From: AWTP1-13 sp050248715 | GTDB lineage: Bacteria > Pseudomonadota > Alphaproteobacteria > Rhizobiales > Hyphomicrobiaceae | Direction of reading: 5' to 3' | Length of the DNA stretch: 64,000 nt | NCBI GenBank assembly: GCA_050248715.1 | Contig: JBFWRV010000004.1 | Span: forward strand, 62,001-126,000 | Shown: positions 45,307 to 54,438 of the stretch, piece by piece | Numbering within the stretch: position 1 is the stretch's first letter | Layout: each line of letters begins with the position of its first letter | The notes under the pieces: model-generated | What the model was told of the DNA's origin: nothing | Seen by the model: the letters and a program-made list of their open reading frames with translations, nothing else | Databases searched by the model: none | Made by a program: the position numbers and the translations under genes

Positions 45307-46221
45307 TTACCCCTTCTTGCCCGCAGCGATCGCGGCGGCGAACGCATCGTAATGGTGCGCGAGGTAATGGCTCGCAATCTCGCGGCCCGTCGCCAGCCAG
45401 ACCTTGTCGTGGGACGTGATGTAGTCGAGCGCCTCCTCGAACTGCTTCATCCGGTGAGGCTGGCCGATCAGGAACGGATGCAGCGGCAGGCACATCACCT
45501 GGCCGTTTTCGCCCCCCTCCATATAGAGCCGATCGAATTGGGCCTTGATCGCATCGGTGTAGTCGCGTGGCGTGCAGTTGCCCTGGAAAAGGGTCGTGAA
45601 ATCGTTGATCTCCAGCGAGTAGGGGATGCTGACCAGGCGCCCTCCGGAGACGTTGACGGGCATCGGCTGATCATCGTGGAAGAGATCGAGCGTGTAGGTG
45701 ATACCGGCCTCTGCCAGCAGGTCCATGGTGCGCTCGGTCAGCGTCAGCGCCGGCGCGAGCCAGCCCGCAAGCTCCTGGCCCGACCATTTGCGGATCGATG
45801 CCTTCACGTCATCGATGAAGGCCCGCTCCTGGTCCTCGCTCATGTTGTAGGTGTAGCGGGTGTTGTAGACCCCGTGGGAGAAGAACTCCCAGCCGCGCTC
45901 CCGGCAGGCGGCGGCGATGTCGGGGAAGTGATCGCAGACCGCTACGTTGAGCGAGATGCTGCCGCGCACGCCATAGCGATCCATCGCCTTCATCATGCGC
46001 CAGATGCCGACGCGATTGCCGTAGTCGCGCCAGGCGTAGTGCAGCACATCCGGCACCGGGCGCGGCCATGACGTGCGAGAGGGGTTCACCGGTGGATCGA
46101 GCTCGTAGTGCTCGATGTTCGGTGCGCACCAGAAGGCGAGGCGGGCACCCCCGGGCCAGGTGATCCTGGGCCTGTCGTAGTAGGGCAGGTAGTCGTATAG
46201 CCCCGGATCCTCTGCGCGCAT
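45307..46221 (-). CDS. Polysaccharide deacetylase family protein (PuuE-like), first of a pair
   Basis: 304 aa from the ATG at 46221, preceded by AGGGAGCGAGG. GLYDYLPYYDRPRITWPGGA, then HYAWRDYGNRVGIWRMMKAM, GWEFFSHGVYNTRYTYNM, SGQELAGWLAPALTLTERTM and HDKVWLATGREIASHYLAHH match PuuE-type allantoinases along the whole length. It is homologous to the next gene, with which it is coupled (3-base gap). The two may form a heteromer or act on related substrates. It is divergent from a cysteine amidohydrolase gene across 119 bases. Confidence 0.9.
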   Translation of the reverse strand: MRAEDPGLYDYLPYYDRPRITWPGGARLAFWCAPNIEHYELDPPVNPSRTSWPRPVPDVLHYAWRDYGNRVGIWRMMKAMDRYGVRGSISLNVAVCDHFPDIAAACRERGWEFFSHGVYNTRYTYNMSEDQERAFIDDVKASIRKWSGQELAGWLAPALTLTERTMDLLAEAGITYTLDLFHDDQPMPVNVSGGRLVSIPYSLEINDFTTLFQGNCTPRDYTDAIKAQFDRLYMEGGENGQVMCLPLHPFLIGQPHRMKQFEEALDYITSHDKVWLATGREIASHYLAHHYDAFAAAIAAGKKG

Positions 46222-46340
46222 CGCCTCGCTCCCTGTCCGGCCGATCGTGGTCGGGCACCCATTCTTACCGCACATGACCGTGCCGCGCAGCTTCGTGGTA
46301 GGCTGCGGCCTCGGCTCGGCAAGGAAGGGACTCCCCCGCC

Positions 46341-47015
46341 ATGGAACTCTCCAACAAGACTGCGCGGCAGTTGTTTGCGGAGATCAAGGAAAAGCCGACC
46401 CGTGCCCGCTTCGGGTTCGGCCGCAAGCCGGCGCTCGTCAATATCGACCTGCAAAAGGCCTACACCGCAGTCGGCGAGTTCGCGACCGCCTACGAGACCG
46501 ATCCCAAGCAGCTTGCTTACGTCAATGATCTCGCCGAGCTTGCGCGCGGGAAGGGACTGCCCGTCGTGTGGACCTACGTCGCCTACATGGATTCGGGAGA
46601 GGATTGCGGGGTCTGGGGAACGCGCTCCAACACGCCGGACTCGCTACAGAACATCAAGGTGGGCTCGCGCCGCTCCGAGTTCGACGATCGCCTCTTCATC
46701 GACTCCCGCCGCGACATCATCATCAACAAGCGCATGGCGTCGGCTTTCCACGAAACGAATCTCGCCTCGCTGCTCACCTTCCATCGCTGCGACACGCTCA
46801 TCGTCACGGGCGGCTCGACATCGGGATGTGTTCGCGCAACCGTCGTGGACAGCCTCTCGCACAGCTATCGCACGATCGTTCCCGAGGAATGCGTCGCCGA
46901 CAAGCATGAAAGCCCGCATTTCGCCAATCTCTATGACATGGCCGTGAAGTACGCCGACGTCGTGCCGGTGGCGGAGGTGATCACCTATCTGCGCGCCTAC
47001 GAGGGGCCAAACTGA
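46341..47015 (+). CDS. Isochorismatase-like cysteine amidohydrolase (N-carbamoylsarcosine amidase type)
   Basis: 224 aa. The catalytic triad is visible: Asp36 in LVNIDLQKAY, Lys130 in IINKRMASAF and Cys163 in GGSTSGCVRATVVDS. The last motif is very close to N-carbamoylsarcosine amidohydrolase and to ureidoacrylate hydrolases, which remove a carbamoyl group as NH3 and CO2. It is divergent from the two PuuE-like genes, and the three together suggest stepwise hydrolysis of a ureide or cyclic amide. GGAAGGGA precedes the ATG. The natural substrate is unknown. Confidence 0.9.
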   Translation: MELSNKTARQLFAEIKEKPTRARFGFGRKPALVNIDLQKAYTAVGEFATAYETDPKQLAYVNDLAELARGKGLPVVWTYVAYMDSGEDCGVWGTRSNTPDSLQNIKVGSRRSEFDDRLFIDSRRDIIINKRMASAFHETNLASLLTFHRCDTLIVTGGSTSGCVRATVVDSLSHSYRTIVPEECVADKHESPHFANLYDMAVKYADVVPVAEVITYLRAYEGPN

Positions 47016-47108
47016 TAAAGGCGCACGCGACCCGCTTCTGAGGGCTTAGTGGACAGTCCGGTAATGTCTCTTGCGGCGAACCCTGGAGTCGGGCCGGAGC
47101 GACGGCGG

Positions 47109-48482
47109 TCACGCGTTGGTTGCCCTGACCTCGGCGGCTGCGGCGATGCCCGCCAATCGGCCCAGCGCGGTCGCCGACAGCAGACCGTTGCCCGAGGCAT
47201 AGCCGGCAGCGCCGCTTCGGCCGGATAGCCCCCCAGCGGCGCCGCCGCCGGCGAACAGGTTGGGGATCGGCCTGCCCTTGCTATCGAGAACGCGACCATC
47301 ACGGTCGACGGCGAGCCCGCCTTGCGTGTGAAACAATCCGGGCACGATGCGACATGCGTAAAGCCGCTGATCCAGAGGACCAAGGCCGAAGTCTCGCCGG
47401 CCAAAGGTGTCGGGGCGCACGCCGCGTGCCGCCTGCCGGGCGTCGCCGATCTCGGCCGTGAGCGCCGCAGGGTCGATATCGAGAGCCTTTGCCAGATCGC
47501 TTGGCGTGTCGGCCGATTTGAAGGCGCCATGGCGTGCAAGCTCGATGAACTCTTCTTCCAATGCGGCCACGTCGTACATTTTCTGGTCGAAGATGGCGTA
47601 GCGGGGTGCGGCCTGCGCCATGACCTTGGGCGTGAAGCCGGAGTAGCCCGCGCTTTCGTCGCCGAATCGCTTGCCCGCCGAGTTGACGATGATTCCTCCC
47701 TTCTCGATCGTCGTCCACGACAGCAAGCTGCCGTGCGGGTCGGAGACGGCTGCGTAGCCCTGATAGGCGCCGATGTTCGTGAGCGCCGCACCAAGAGCTT
47801 CGCCCCATAGAACGGCTTCGCCTGTCGACCCCAGGGCACCGAAATAGGGTGCGCCCGCGATCTCCGGACAGAACCTCTCAACCAGCGCCGGATTGCCTGC
47901 GTATCCGTTGACGGCGAGAATGGTCTTCGCAGCCTCGACGGTCGAGACCTCGCCCGATGCCGTCTTGATGCGAGCGCCGACGACCGCGCCGCCGTCGACG
48001 ATGAGATGATCGACGCCGTTGCCGACCGCGAGCGGAATGGCGCGCCCCGCAACACCGGCCAGCAGATCGTCGACGAGATCCTGACCGCGACGCGAGAGGG
48101 GCGCATGCAACCGGGGAACGCTATGGCCGACATGCTTGTACGCTGTCACCAGCGATAGACGGGCGCCCACGGAATCGACCAACCACTCCACAGTCGGTGC
48201 GGATTGCTCGGCAAGGCGTTGCACGAGCTCCGGGCAGTCAGTGTCGCCAGCGATACGCATGAGGTCCGCGACGAGGCGCGCCGGGCTGTCCTCGATGCCG
48301 GCCGCGCGCTGATAGCGCGTTCCCGCCCCGGGGATCGACCCCGTGGACAGCGACGAGTTGCCGCCAGGCTTGTCGCGCTTTTCCACGATTGCGACGGATG
48401 CTCCCTCGTCGTGCCCGGCAATCGCGGCCGCGAGCCCGCAGGCGCCGGCGCCGATGACGAGGATATCGATGTTCTGGCTCAT
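47109..48482 (-). CDS. FAD-dependent dehydrogenase/reductase (FAD_binding_2, fumarate reductase-like)
   Basis: 457 aa from the ATG at 48482. The dinucleotide motif is GAGACGLAAAIAG at residues 11-23, then VEKRDKPGGNSSLSTGSIPG. The substrate-side motifs are GGIIVNSAGKRFGDES and, near the C-terminus, HTQGGLAVDRDGRVLDSKG, NLFAGGGAAGGLSG and YASGNGLLSATALGR. This family desaturates C-C single bonds (succinate, tricarballylate, 3-ketosteroids) or reduces the alkene. It is the last gene of the co-directional Liv-type transporter set, 109 bases after livF. Confidence 0.9.
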   Translation of the reverse strand: MSQNIDILVIGAGACGLAAAIAGHDEGASVAIVEKRDKPGGNSSLSTGSIPGAGTRYQRAAGIEDSPARLVADLMRIAGDTDCPELVQRLAEQSAPTVEWLVDSVGARLSLVTAYKHVGHSVPRLHAPLSRRGQDLVDDLLAGVAGRAIPLAVGNGVDHLIVDGGAVVGARIKTASGEVSTVEAAKTILAVNGYAGNPALVERFCPEIAGAPYFGALGSTGEAVLWGEALGAALTNIGAYQGYAAVSDPHGSLLSWTTIEKGGIIVNSAGKRFGDESAGYSGFTPKVMAQAAPRYAIFDQKMYDVAALEEEFIELARHGAFKSADTPSDLAKALDIDPAALTAEIGDARQAARGVRPDTFGRRDFGLGPLDQRLYACRIVPGLFHTQGGLAVDRDGRVLDSKGRPIPNLFAGGGAAGGLSGRSGAAGYASGNGLLSATALGRLAGIAAAAEVRATNA

Positions 48483-48591
48483 TGATCGGGGTCCCAAGCG
48501 AATCTTGACCAGTCTCGCCGCGCGAGCGGGTTCATGCAACGTTGGGTTTATGCGGCCAACCGCATGACGCGCTCTTCGGCCGGGCGCCCCT

Positions 48592-49281
48592 TCAAAACCA
48601 CTGCCATAGGTCCTTCTTCGCTTCGAGCTCGCGCGCGGATCCGTCGAATACCATCCGGCCGGCCTTGAGAATGACTGCGCGGTCGACGGCCTTCAGCGTG
48701 ATCGGGACGTTCTGCTCCACGATGAGAAGTCCGGTGCCATAGCGCTCGTTCACCTCCAGGAGCCGCTTCATCACGGCATCGATGATGATCGGCGCCAGTC
48801 CGGTGCAGGGCTCGTCGAGCAGGAGCCATTTGGGCTGCGTCATCAAAGCCATGCCCAGCGCCAGCATTTGCTGTTCGCCGCCGCTCATGGAACCCGCCGG
48901 CTGCGCGCGCCGTGCATTCAGGATCGGAAACAGCTCATAGATCCGCGTGCTGAATGACGCGTCGAAGAGCAGGCCCGAGATATTGAGGTTCTGCTCTACC
49001 GACAAATTCGGGAAGACATTGTGCCCCTGAGGCACATAGGCGATACCGGAGCGCACCGTGCCTGCCACGTTCCCGGCTTCGATCGGCCGCCCGGCGAATG
49101 TGACGGTGCCGGCGCTCGGGGCGTGCTCACCGACGATGCATTTGAGAAGCGTGGTCTTGCCGGCCCCGTTGTGGCCGAAAACGCCGACGCGCGCCTTCTC
49201 CTCCAGTTTCAGCGTGACGCCGCTCAGCGCGGTCAGCGGACCATAGCCGGCAGACAGGTTCTCGATTGCGAGCATATGCAT
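48592..49281 (-). CDS. livF: Branched-chain amino acid-type ABC transporter ATP-binding protein
   Basis: 229 aa from the ATG at 49281 (a second ATG lies at 49275). Walker A GHNGAGKTT (residues 36-44), signature MSGGEQQMLALGMALM, Walker B WLLLDEPCTGLAP and the H-loop region. The form YVPQGHNVFPNLSVEQNL is typical of LivF. It begins 5 bases after the livG stop. It energises import by the livH/livM channel. The Liv name reflects family; the ligand is probably a carboxylate or amide rather than leucine, given the neighbours. Confidence 0.93.
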   Translation of the reverse strand: MHMLAIENLSAGYGPLTALSGVTLKLEEKARVGVFGHNGAGKTTLLKCIVGEHAPSAGTVTFAGRPIEAGNVAGTVRSGIAYVPQGHNVFPNLSVEQNLNISGLLFDASFSTRIYELFPILNARRAQPAGSMSGGEQQMLALGMALMTQPKWLLLDEPCTGLAPIIIDAVMKRLLEVNERYGTGLLIVEQNVPITLKAVDRAVILKAGRMVFDGSARELEAKKDLWQWF

Positions 49282-49286
49282 GCGTC

Positions 49287-50036
49287 TCAATGCCCGAAAT
49301 AGAGCTCGGTGAGTTCGGGGTTGGCGATCAGTTCTGCGACGCTGCCTCGGGCCATAATGCGGCCTTGAAACATGAACACCGCTTCGTCGCAGAGATCGTG
49401 GATGAAAGCGACGTTGTGCTCGACCACACATACCGCCACGCCGGAGGCAGCAACATCGCGCACAACCCGCTGCATTGTCTCGTAAGCCTGTCCTTCGACG
49501 CCGGCCATGGGCTCGTCAAGCAGAAGGCACCGGGCATCGGTCATCAGCGCACGCGCGACACCGACGAGCTTCTGCTGCCCATAGGGCAGGTCGCCGATGG
49601 ACTTGTCGGCCGCATCCGGCAAGCCGATGCGGGCGAGAATATCCAGGGCTCTCTTGCGCGCACTTTCCGCCGCTGACCGTATCTTGCTCCGCCCGAACAT
49701 CAGCGTCACGAGCGACTCTGCCGGGTAAAGTCGTGCACCGATGATGATATTGTCGATCACCGACAGGGACGGGAAGAGACGGACGTGCTGCCAGGTGCGC
49801 GCCAATCCTCGCCGCGCACGTTCGTGCAGAGCCAGGCCGTCAAGCGAGCTGCCATCGAGTGCGACCGTGCCGCCGTTCGCCGGATAGAGACCTGAGACGA
49901 GATTGAACAGGGACGTCTTGCCGGCGCCATTCGGGCCGATCAAGCCCAGGATACGCCCCTGACGCATCACCAGATCGACATTGTCTGCAACAACGATGCC
50001 GCCGAAGCTCTTTGAGAGGCCTTTGATCTCGAGCAT
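49287..50036 (-). CDS. livG: Branched-chain amino acid-type ABC transporter ATP-binding protein
   Basis: 249 aa from ATG 50036 (an upstream in-frame start at 50063 would overlap livM). Walker A GLIGPNGAGKTSLFN, the LivG-type ARTWQHVRLFPSLSVIDNI, signature LPYGQQKLVGVARALM, Walker B CLLLDEPMAGVE and the long C-terminal LivG tail (MARGSVAELIANPELTELYF). The start lies next to the livM stop, indicating coupling. It works with livF as the ATPase heterodimer. Confidence 0.93.
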   Translation of the reverse strand: MLEIKGLSKSFGGIVVADNVDLVMRQGRILGLIGPNGAGKTSLFNLVSGLYPANGGTVALDGSSLDGLALHERARRGLARTWQHVRLFPSLSVIDNIIIGARLYPAESLVTLMFGRSKIRSAAESARKRALDILARIGLPDAADKSIGDLPYGQQKLVGVARALMTDARCLLLDEPMAGVEGQAYETMQRVVRDVAASGVAVCVVEHNVAFIHDLCDEAVFMFQGRIMARGSVAELIANPELTELYFGH

Positions 50037-50037
50037 C

Positions 50038-50925
50038 TCAGGCGCCTCCCCGCCCGCTGCCATGCGCCCGCCAGGTACTGCCCGCCTGCACCAGCCCGCC
50101 CGGGCGCAGGAACATGAAGATGAGCACCAGGCCGGTGAACAGCAATCCCTGCAGGGGTCCCAGGATCACCGGCGGCAGATTGAGGAACGTGATGGCTTGC
50201 GGCAGACTTTGGAGCAGGATTGCGCCGACCACAGGCCCCCACGGCGTCTTGAGGCCGCCGACCACGACCATCGTCAGGATGGTCGCGGACATCAGGATCT
50301 CGAACTGCTCCGATGTGACGAACCGGAAATAGTGTGCATAGAGCGCGCCCGCGAACCCGGCGATCCCGGAGCCGAGGGCGAACAGCGAGACTTTGATCCA
50401 TTTTGCGTCGCGTCCGAGAGCGGCGAAGGCCTGCTCGTCGTCCCGCATCGCGCTGATTGCCCTGCCGTAGTCGCTGTGCGCGATCCAGCGCACCAGGAGC
50501 ACGACCCCGATTGCCGCCACGATCACCAAGGCCACATAGGCTTCGCGCCCGAAAGTCGGCACCAGAAATGCGGGAATGCCCGAGACGCCGCTTGCCCCGC
50601 CCGTGAAGCGAAGGTTCTTGATCAGCTCGATCATGCCCAGTTGGAACCCGATGCTTGCAATCAGCAGATAGTCGCCGGAGATGCGCAATGCAGGTAACGC
50701 CATGGCGATCGACAGTACCGTGGCTAGGAGGGCGCCGACGAGTATGCTCAGCGGTATGGGCAGCCCGAGATCGCGGGCCAGCAGTGCCGAGGTATAGGCG
50801 CCGAGCCCGTAGAAGATCGGGTGGGCGATGGAGATCAGTCCTCCGTAGCCGATGATGAGATTGAAGCTCGACGCCAGAATTACGAACAAGCCGATGAGGA
50901 TGATCACGGAATAGATGTAGTCCAT
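50038..50925 (-). CDS. livM: Branched-chain amino acid-type ABC transporter permease
   Basis: 295 aa with about eight to nine hydrophobic helices. LivM blocks include NLIIGYGGLISIAHPIFYGL (family form: Q/H-GLFFGIGAY), ISGDYLLIASIGFQLGMIEL, SDYGRAISAMRDDEQAFAAL (coupling-helix region to the ATPase) and MVVVGGLKTPWGPVVGAILL. It forms the inner-membrane channel with livH. It is followed directly by livG and lies 47 bases after livH. Confidence 0.93.
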   Translation of the reverse strand: MDYIYSVIILIGLFVILASSFNLIIGYGGLISIAHPIFYGLGAYTSALLARDLGLPIPLSILVGALLATVLSIAMALPALRISGDYLLIASIGFQLGMIELIKNLRFTGGASGVSGIPAFLVPTFGREAYVALVIVAAIGVVLLVRWIAHSDYGRAISAMRDDEQAFAALGRDAKWIKVSLFALGSGIAGFAGALYAHYFRFVTSEQFEILMSATILTMVVVGGLKTPWGPVVGAILLQSLPQAITFLNLPPVILGPLQGLLFTGLVLIFMFLRPGGLVQAGSTWRAHGSGRGGA

Positions 50926-50972
50926 GCTTTCGCTCCCGACCGGTCAGCCTGGCGGCGGCCTCGCCGCGTCCA

Positions 50973-51869
50973 TCAGCGCGCGAACGTCCTGATGCGTGGG
51001 GGCAGCCGGATACCCTGCGGAAAGAAGATGATCGTTACGAACAGGAACACGTAGAGCAGAAACCCCTGCCACTCCGACGGGATGACGAGGATGCTCGAGT
51101 TCTGCACGATGCCGAGCAGCACGGCGGCAAGTGCCGCTCCCCCGATCCGTCCGATTCCGCCCAGGATCGTGGCAAGCGCCGCAAAGAGCATCAATTCGAG
51201 ACTGGTCAGGGGCTGCACCTGCGCGCGCGTGCCGTAGAGGAACATGCCTGTCGTAATGAACATGGCGGCGATCAGCATCGTCAGCATGTACACCGATCGG
51301 CGGTTGATGCCGTAGAGCTCCGCCAGGCTTGCATTGTCCGAGACCGCCACCATGAACTGTCCCCATCTGGTGAAGCGCAAGAACGCCCATAGGGACAGCA
51401 ACAGGCCCGAGGTCGTCGCGATGGCCGGAAGGTCCCAGGCACTGATGGCGATGTCGCGGACGATCGTCACGGGCCAGAACAGTTGCGGGAAGATCGTCTT
51501 CGGCCAGGTGCCGAACAGCAGCATGGCGAGATAGGCAATGAACTCGGACGCCACGATCGTGAAGATGAAGACGAACATGGGCGAGGAGTTGTTGCGGCGG
51601 AGTGCGGCAAATCCAAATCTCTCCAGCACCCAGGCGCCGCCCATTGTCGCGCCGAGTGCGACCACGAACGCAACTGCTCCTCCCGCCCCAAGCCCGGCAA
51701 CCATCCCGTGAGCGGCATAGAAGGCGATGGTCATCAAGCCCGCCTGCGCGAAGTTGAAGACCCCGTTGACCTTCAGCACGAGGGAGAAGGCCACGGCAAA
51801 CATCACGTAGTAGCTGCTGGTCGCGAGCGAAGTCCAAAGGATCTGCGCCACGGTCGTCAGATTGAACAT
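50973..51869 (-). CDS. livH: Branched-chain amino acid-type ABC transporter permease
   Basis: 298 aa, about eight hydrophobic helices. LivH features are VNGVFNFAQAGLMTIAFYAA (the usual G-x-x-N-F-A-x-G stretch), RWGQFMVAVSDNASLAELYG and ILGGIGRIGGAALAAVLLGI. It pairs with livM to form the channel. It is 163 bases after the binding-protein gene and in the same direction. Confidence 0.93.
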   Translation of the reverse strand: MFNLTTVAQILWTSLATSSYYVMFAVAFSLVLKVNGVFNFAQAGLMTIAFYAAHGMVAGLGAGGAVAFVVALGATMGGAWVLERFGFAALRRNNSSPMFVFIFTIVASEFIAYLAMLLFGTWPKTIFPQLFWPVTIVRDIAISAWDLPAIATTSGLLLSLWAFLRFTRWGQFMVAVSDNASLAELYGINRRSVYMLTMLIAAMFITTGMFLYGTRAQVQPLTSLELMLFAALATILGGIGRIGGAALAAVLLGIVQNSSILVIPSEWQGFLLYVFLFVTIIFFPQGIRLPPRIRTFAR

Positions 51870-52032
51870 GATAACCCGTCGGGCACGCGAACGGCGCGAT
51901 CCTGGATGGCGGGACCGGCGCGAGCGCTGGGATTGCTGTCACATCAGGCGGTCGTCCCGCTTGAGCGCGGCTCGTGCGCTCCGCCGCCGGTGACAGCCTT
52001 CGGCGGCGGAGACGCAACCTGGGCATGACCGC

Positions 52033-53205
52033 TCACTTGGTGATGTCTTTGGGTACCCACTTGCCGTTCTTCACTTCGACGAGATAGACGGGCTTGGACA
52101 CGGTATGGCTGTCCGAGACGGTCACGGATCCCGTCAAGGGGAGGTCGAAGGTCGCCAGCGCAAGCATTTCCTTGCGGAAGTTCTCTCCGGTCGGTGCAAG
52201 TCCCTTCTTGTCCATCGATGTCAGGATTGCAGCGACCATGTGGGGAGCGTCATGCAGGTACTGCGTGTACGGCAGGCCGTTCGGCTCGCGCTTTTCTTCT
52301 TTCCTCCAGCGCTCGACATATTCGGCGACTGCCGGCAGATCGCTGACACCCGGCGCCAGCGAGGTGGCGATGATACCCTCGGCCGCCTGCCCGAGCTGTT
52401 CGATCACTTTGGGATTGTAGAGGCCCGAGTAGGAGGTGATCGGCTGGTTGAGACCCAATTGGCGCATCTGCGCCACGACCTGCGGCATGTCGCCGACGAG
52501 ACCATGCAGATGGATGATGTCGGGCTGCGCCGAGCGCACCTTCAGCAGGGCGCCCGTGAAGTCGGTGGCCTTGGGGTCATAGGCCTCGTAGGCGACGACC
52601 TGCCCGCCGGCCTTGGTGAAGGTGTCCCTGTAAACGCCGGCCGCGACGATGCCGGTGTCGTTGTTGATGTACAGGACCGCGGCCTTTTTCTTTCCGATCT
52701 TCTCGGCCGAGTAGCGGGCCACCGCGGCGACATCCACGTCGGCGAGCGGGAAGGTGGTGTAGACGTAGTCGCCAAGCTTGGCGACATCGGGCGAATTGGC
52801 GCCTATCGACAGCTCGACCACCTTGTTGTCGTTGGCAATCGGCGCGACCGCACGCACCACCGACGACCAGGCCGTGATGAACACCGGCACTTTCTCGACG
52901 CTGACGAGGCGGTTGACCGCGTTGATGCCGACTTGCGGATCGGCCTGCGTGTCGAGCGTTATCATCTCGAGCTTCTTGCCGTTGATGCCGCCCTTGGCGT
53001 TGATTGCATCGACGGCCCATTGCGCAGCCTTCACCTGATCGGCGCCATAGAGCGCCTGCGACCCGGACAAGGGCATCGCGAGTCCAAACTTGTACGTCGC
53101 GGGTGTCTGTGCGGGAGCTGTGGCGGAAAGTGTCATAAGCAGCATTGCGGCGCCGCCTGCCATGAGTGCGGTGCGACGGCTGCACAGATCGCTTCGCGTC
53201 ATCAT
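52033..53205 (-). CDS. Liv-type ABC transporter substrate-binding protein with Tat-like signal
   Basis: 390 aa from the ATG at 53205, which has ACGGAGG upstream. The signal sequence contains SRRTALMAGGAAMLLMTLSA, a twin-arginine-like pattern, ending near APAQT. The type I periplasmic-binding fold follows (YKFGLAMPLSGSQALYGADQ, NAVNRLVSVEKVPVFITAWS, AAVLYINNDTGIVAAGVYRD, LHDAPHMVAAILTSM). It delivers ligand to livHMGF. The ligand cannot be read from sequence; catabolic neighbours suggest a di- or tricarboxylate or an amide. Confidence 0.92.
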   Translation of the reverse strand: MMTRSDLCSRRTALMAGGAAMLLMTLSATAPAQTPATYKFGLAMPLSGSQALYGADQVKAAQWAVDAINAKGGINGKKLEMITLDTQADPQVGINAVNRLVSVEKVPVFITAWSSVVRAVAPIANDNKVVELSIGANSPDVAKLGDYVYTTFPLADVDVAAVARYSAEKIGKKKAAVLYINNDTGIVAAGVYRDTFTKAGGQVVAYEAYDPKATDFTGALLKVRSAQPDIIHLHGLVGDMPQVVAQMRQLGLNQPITSYSGLYNPKVIEQLGQAAEGIIATSLAPGVSDLPAVAEYVERWRKEEKREPNGLPYTQYLHDAPHMVAAILTSMDKKGLAPTGENFRKEMLALATFDLPLTGSVTVSDSHTVSKPVYLVEVKNGKWVPKDITK

Positions 53206-53831
53206 GTGATCAACCTCCGTGGCGTTGTTGTCGTATGAGCGGCGAATTAAGTACTGCTCCTCAATGGGACCGTCGCCGGTAACTTTCCCGGCGCCCTCGG
53301 CGATAGCCCGACGCTTGGGCCGGTGCGTCGGCCAAAGCCGGCAGTCGCATGGGCGCGTCTTGCCTCTGAGGAAATGATGCCGTCCCGCCGACTCTTTGGT
53401 GTGCTCATCGGCGGTCTCTCCCCGGCCGCGTCGATGGGCTGCGGGGCGGTTCTCGAGCGCGTGCATCCACCCGCCCTTGTCGACTGTCTGCAGCCATGTG
53501 GCATGAAAGCACTCGCCCACCTGCGTGGCAAGCAGGTGTCTGCATCATGAAGCGTTGGCATGCCGCGCCAGGGTGATCGGCAGGCTGCTGACTGGTCATA
53601 CTTGGTTCGCCACCCCGCGAGGCAGGGATCCACGCATGCGGGTCGCGCGGATGCCCCTCTACGCAGGCATGACGATCCGCGAAGAACCCATCCTCCGGAC
53701 TTGATATCATGCGGATGAGGCGCGATGCGGTGGCGAACGCACAATAGTGGGCTTCGCGGATCAGGCGGCGGAAAGCAAGCGGTGGGTTCGGCCGGTGCCG
53801 ATGCGGTGGGGCCGCTCGGGCACTGCAGGTC
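53206..53831. other. Long intergenic region with degenerate palindromic repeat
   Basis: 626 bases between the binding-protein gene and the leuD-like gene. No reading frame here looks like protein. Around 53610-53675 there is a repeat-like segment with CACGCATGCGGG and CTCTACGCAGGCATGACGA, reminiscent of the short palindromes found between genes in alphaproteobacteria. The promoter of the transporter operon should be within the right-hand part (53206-53400). Confidence 0.5.
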
Positions 53832-54437
53832 TCAGAGCCACGACACCGTGCGCTCGTAGGCCTTCTCGAACGCATCGATCTGCTCGTCGAGGCCGAGGGT
53901 GAAAGCCAGTTCGTCCGCACCGTCCAGAAGGCACTGCTTCCGGAATGGATCGATCTCGAAGGCATGCGGCACCCCGTCCGACCCAGTCACGCACTGGGCC
54001 TCGAGGTCGACCTTGATCCGCGTGCCGGGTGCCTGCACCAGCGCCGTGATGAAGGCGTCTACTGTTGAAGCCGGCAGCACCACCGGCAGCAACCCGTTCT
54101 GCAGGCTGTTGTTGAAGAATATATCGCCGAAGCTGGGGGCGATCACCGCCCTGATGCCATAGTCGTAGAGCGCCCACACGGCGTGCTCGCGCGAGGAGCC
54201 GCAGCCGAAGTTTCGATCCGCCACGACAACGCGCGCATCGCGAAACTCCGGCCGGTTGAGAATGAACTCGGCCCTGGGTGTCCCGCCATCGTCGAAGCGC
54301 AAGTCGTGAAAGAGAAGATGTCCCCATCCGTCGCCCCGTTTGCGCCAAAGGAAGCGCGCGGGAATGATCTGGTCGGTGTCGATATTGGGCACCCCCAACG
54401 GCGCGGCCACGGCGTCCAGCGGCTTGAAGGGTTCCAT
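53832..54437 (-). CDS. leuD: LeuD-like hydratase small subunit
   Basis: 201 aa, the normal LeuD length. PNIDTDQIIPARFL (N-terminus), VVVADRNFGCGSSREHAVWA and APSFGDIFFNNSLQNGLLPV are the swivel-domain blocks that contribute substrate-binding residues of 3-isopropylmalate isomerase and related hydratases. It starts 1 base after the leuC-like stop, in an operon with an ICL/PEPM lyase. That partner suggests hydration of an unsaturated acid in catabolism rather than leucine synthesis. Confidence 0.92.
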   Translation of the reverse strand: MEPFKPLDAVAAPLGVPNIDTDQIIPARFLWRKRGDGWGHLLFHDLRFDDGGTPRAEFILNRPEFRDARVVVADRNFGCGSSREHAVWALYDYGIRAVIAPSFGDIFFNNSLQNGLLPVVLPASTVDAFITALVQAPGTRIKVDLEAQCVTGSDGVPHAFEIDPFRKQCLLDGADELAFTLGLDEQIDAFEKAYERTVSWL

Positions 54438-54438
54438 A

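Noticed and set aside
44380..46221. Chitin or peptidoglycan deacetylase role for the paired NodB-fold proteins
   Set aside because: The sequences follow the PuuE allantoinase pattern, lack signal peptides and sit beside an amidohydrolase, so a cytoplasmic ureide or amide substrate fits better.
53247..53744. Minus-strand frame of 165 codons in the gap between leuD and the binding-protein gene
   Set aside because: Arg/Pro/Ser-rich, no start site, no family resemblance; overlaps the likely promoter and repeat.
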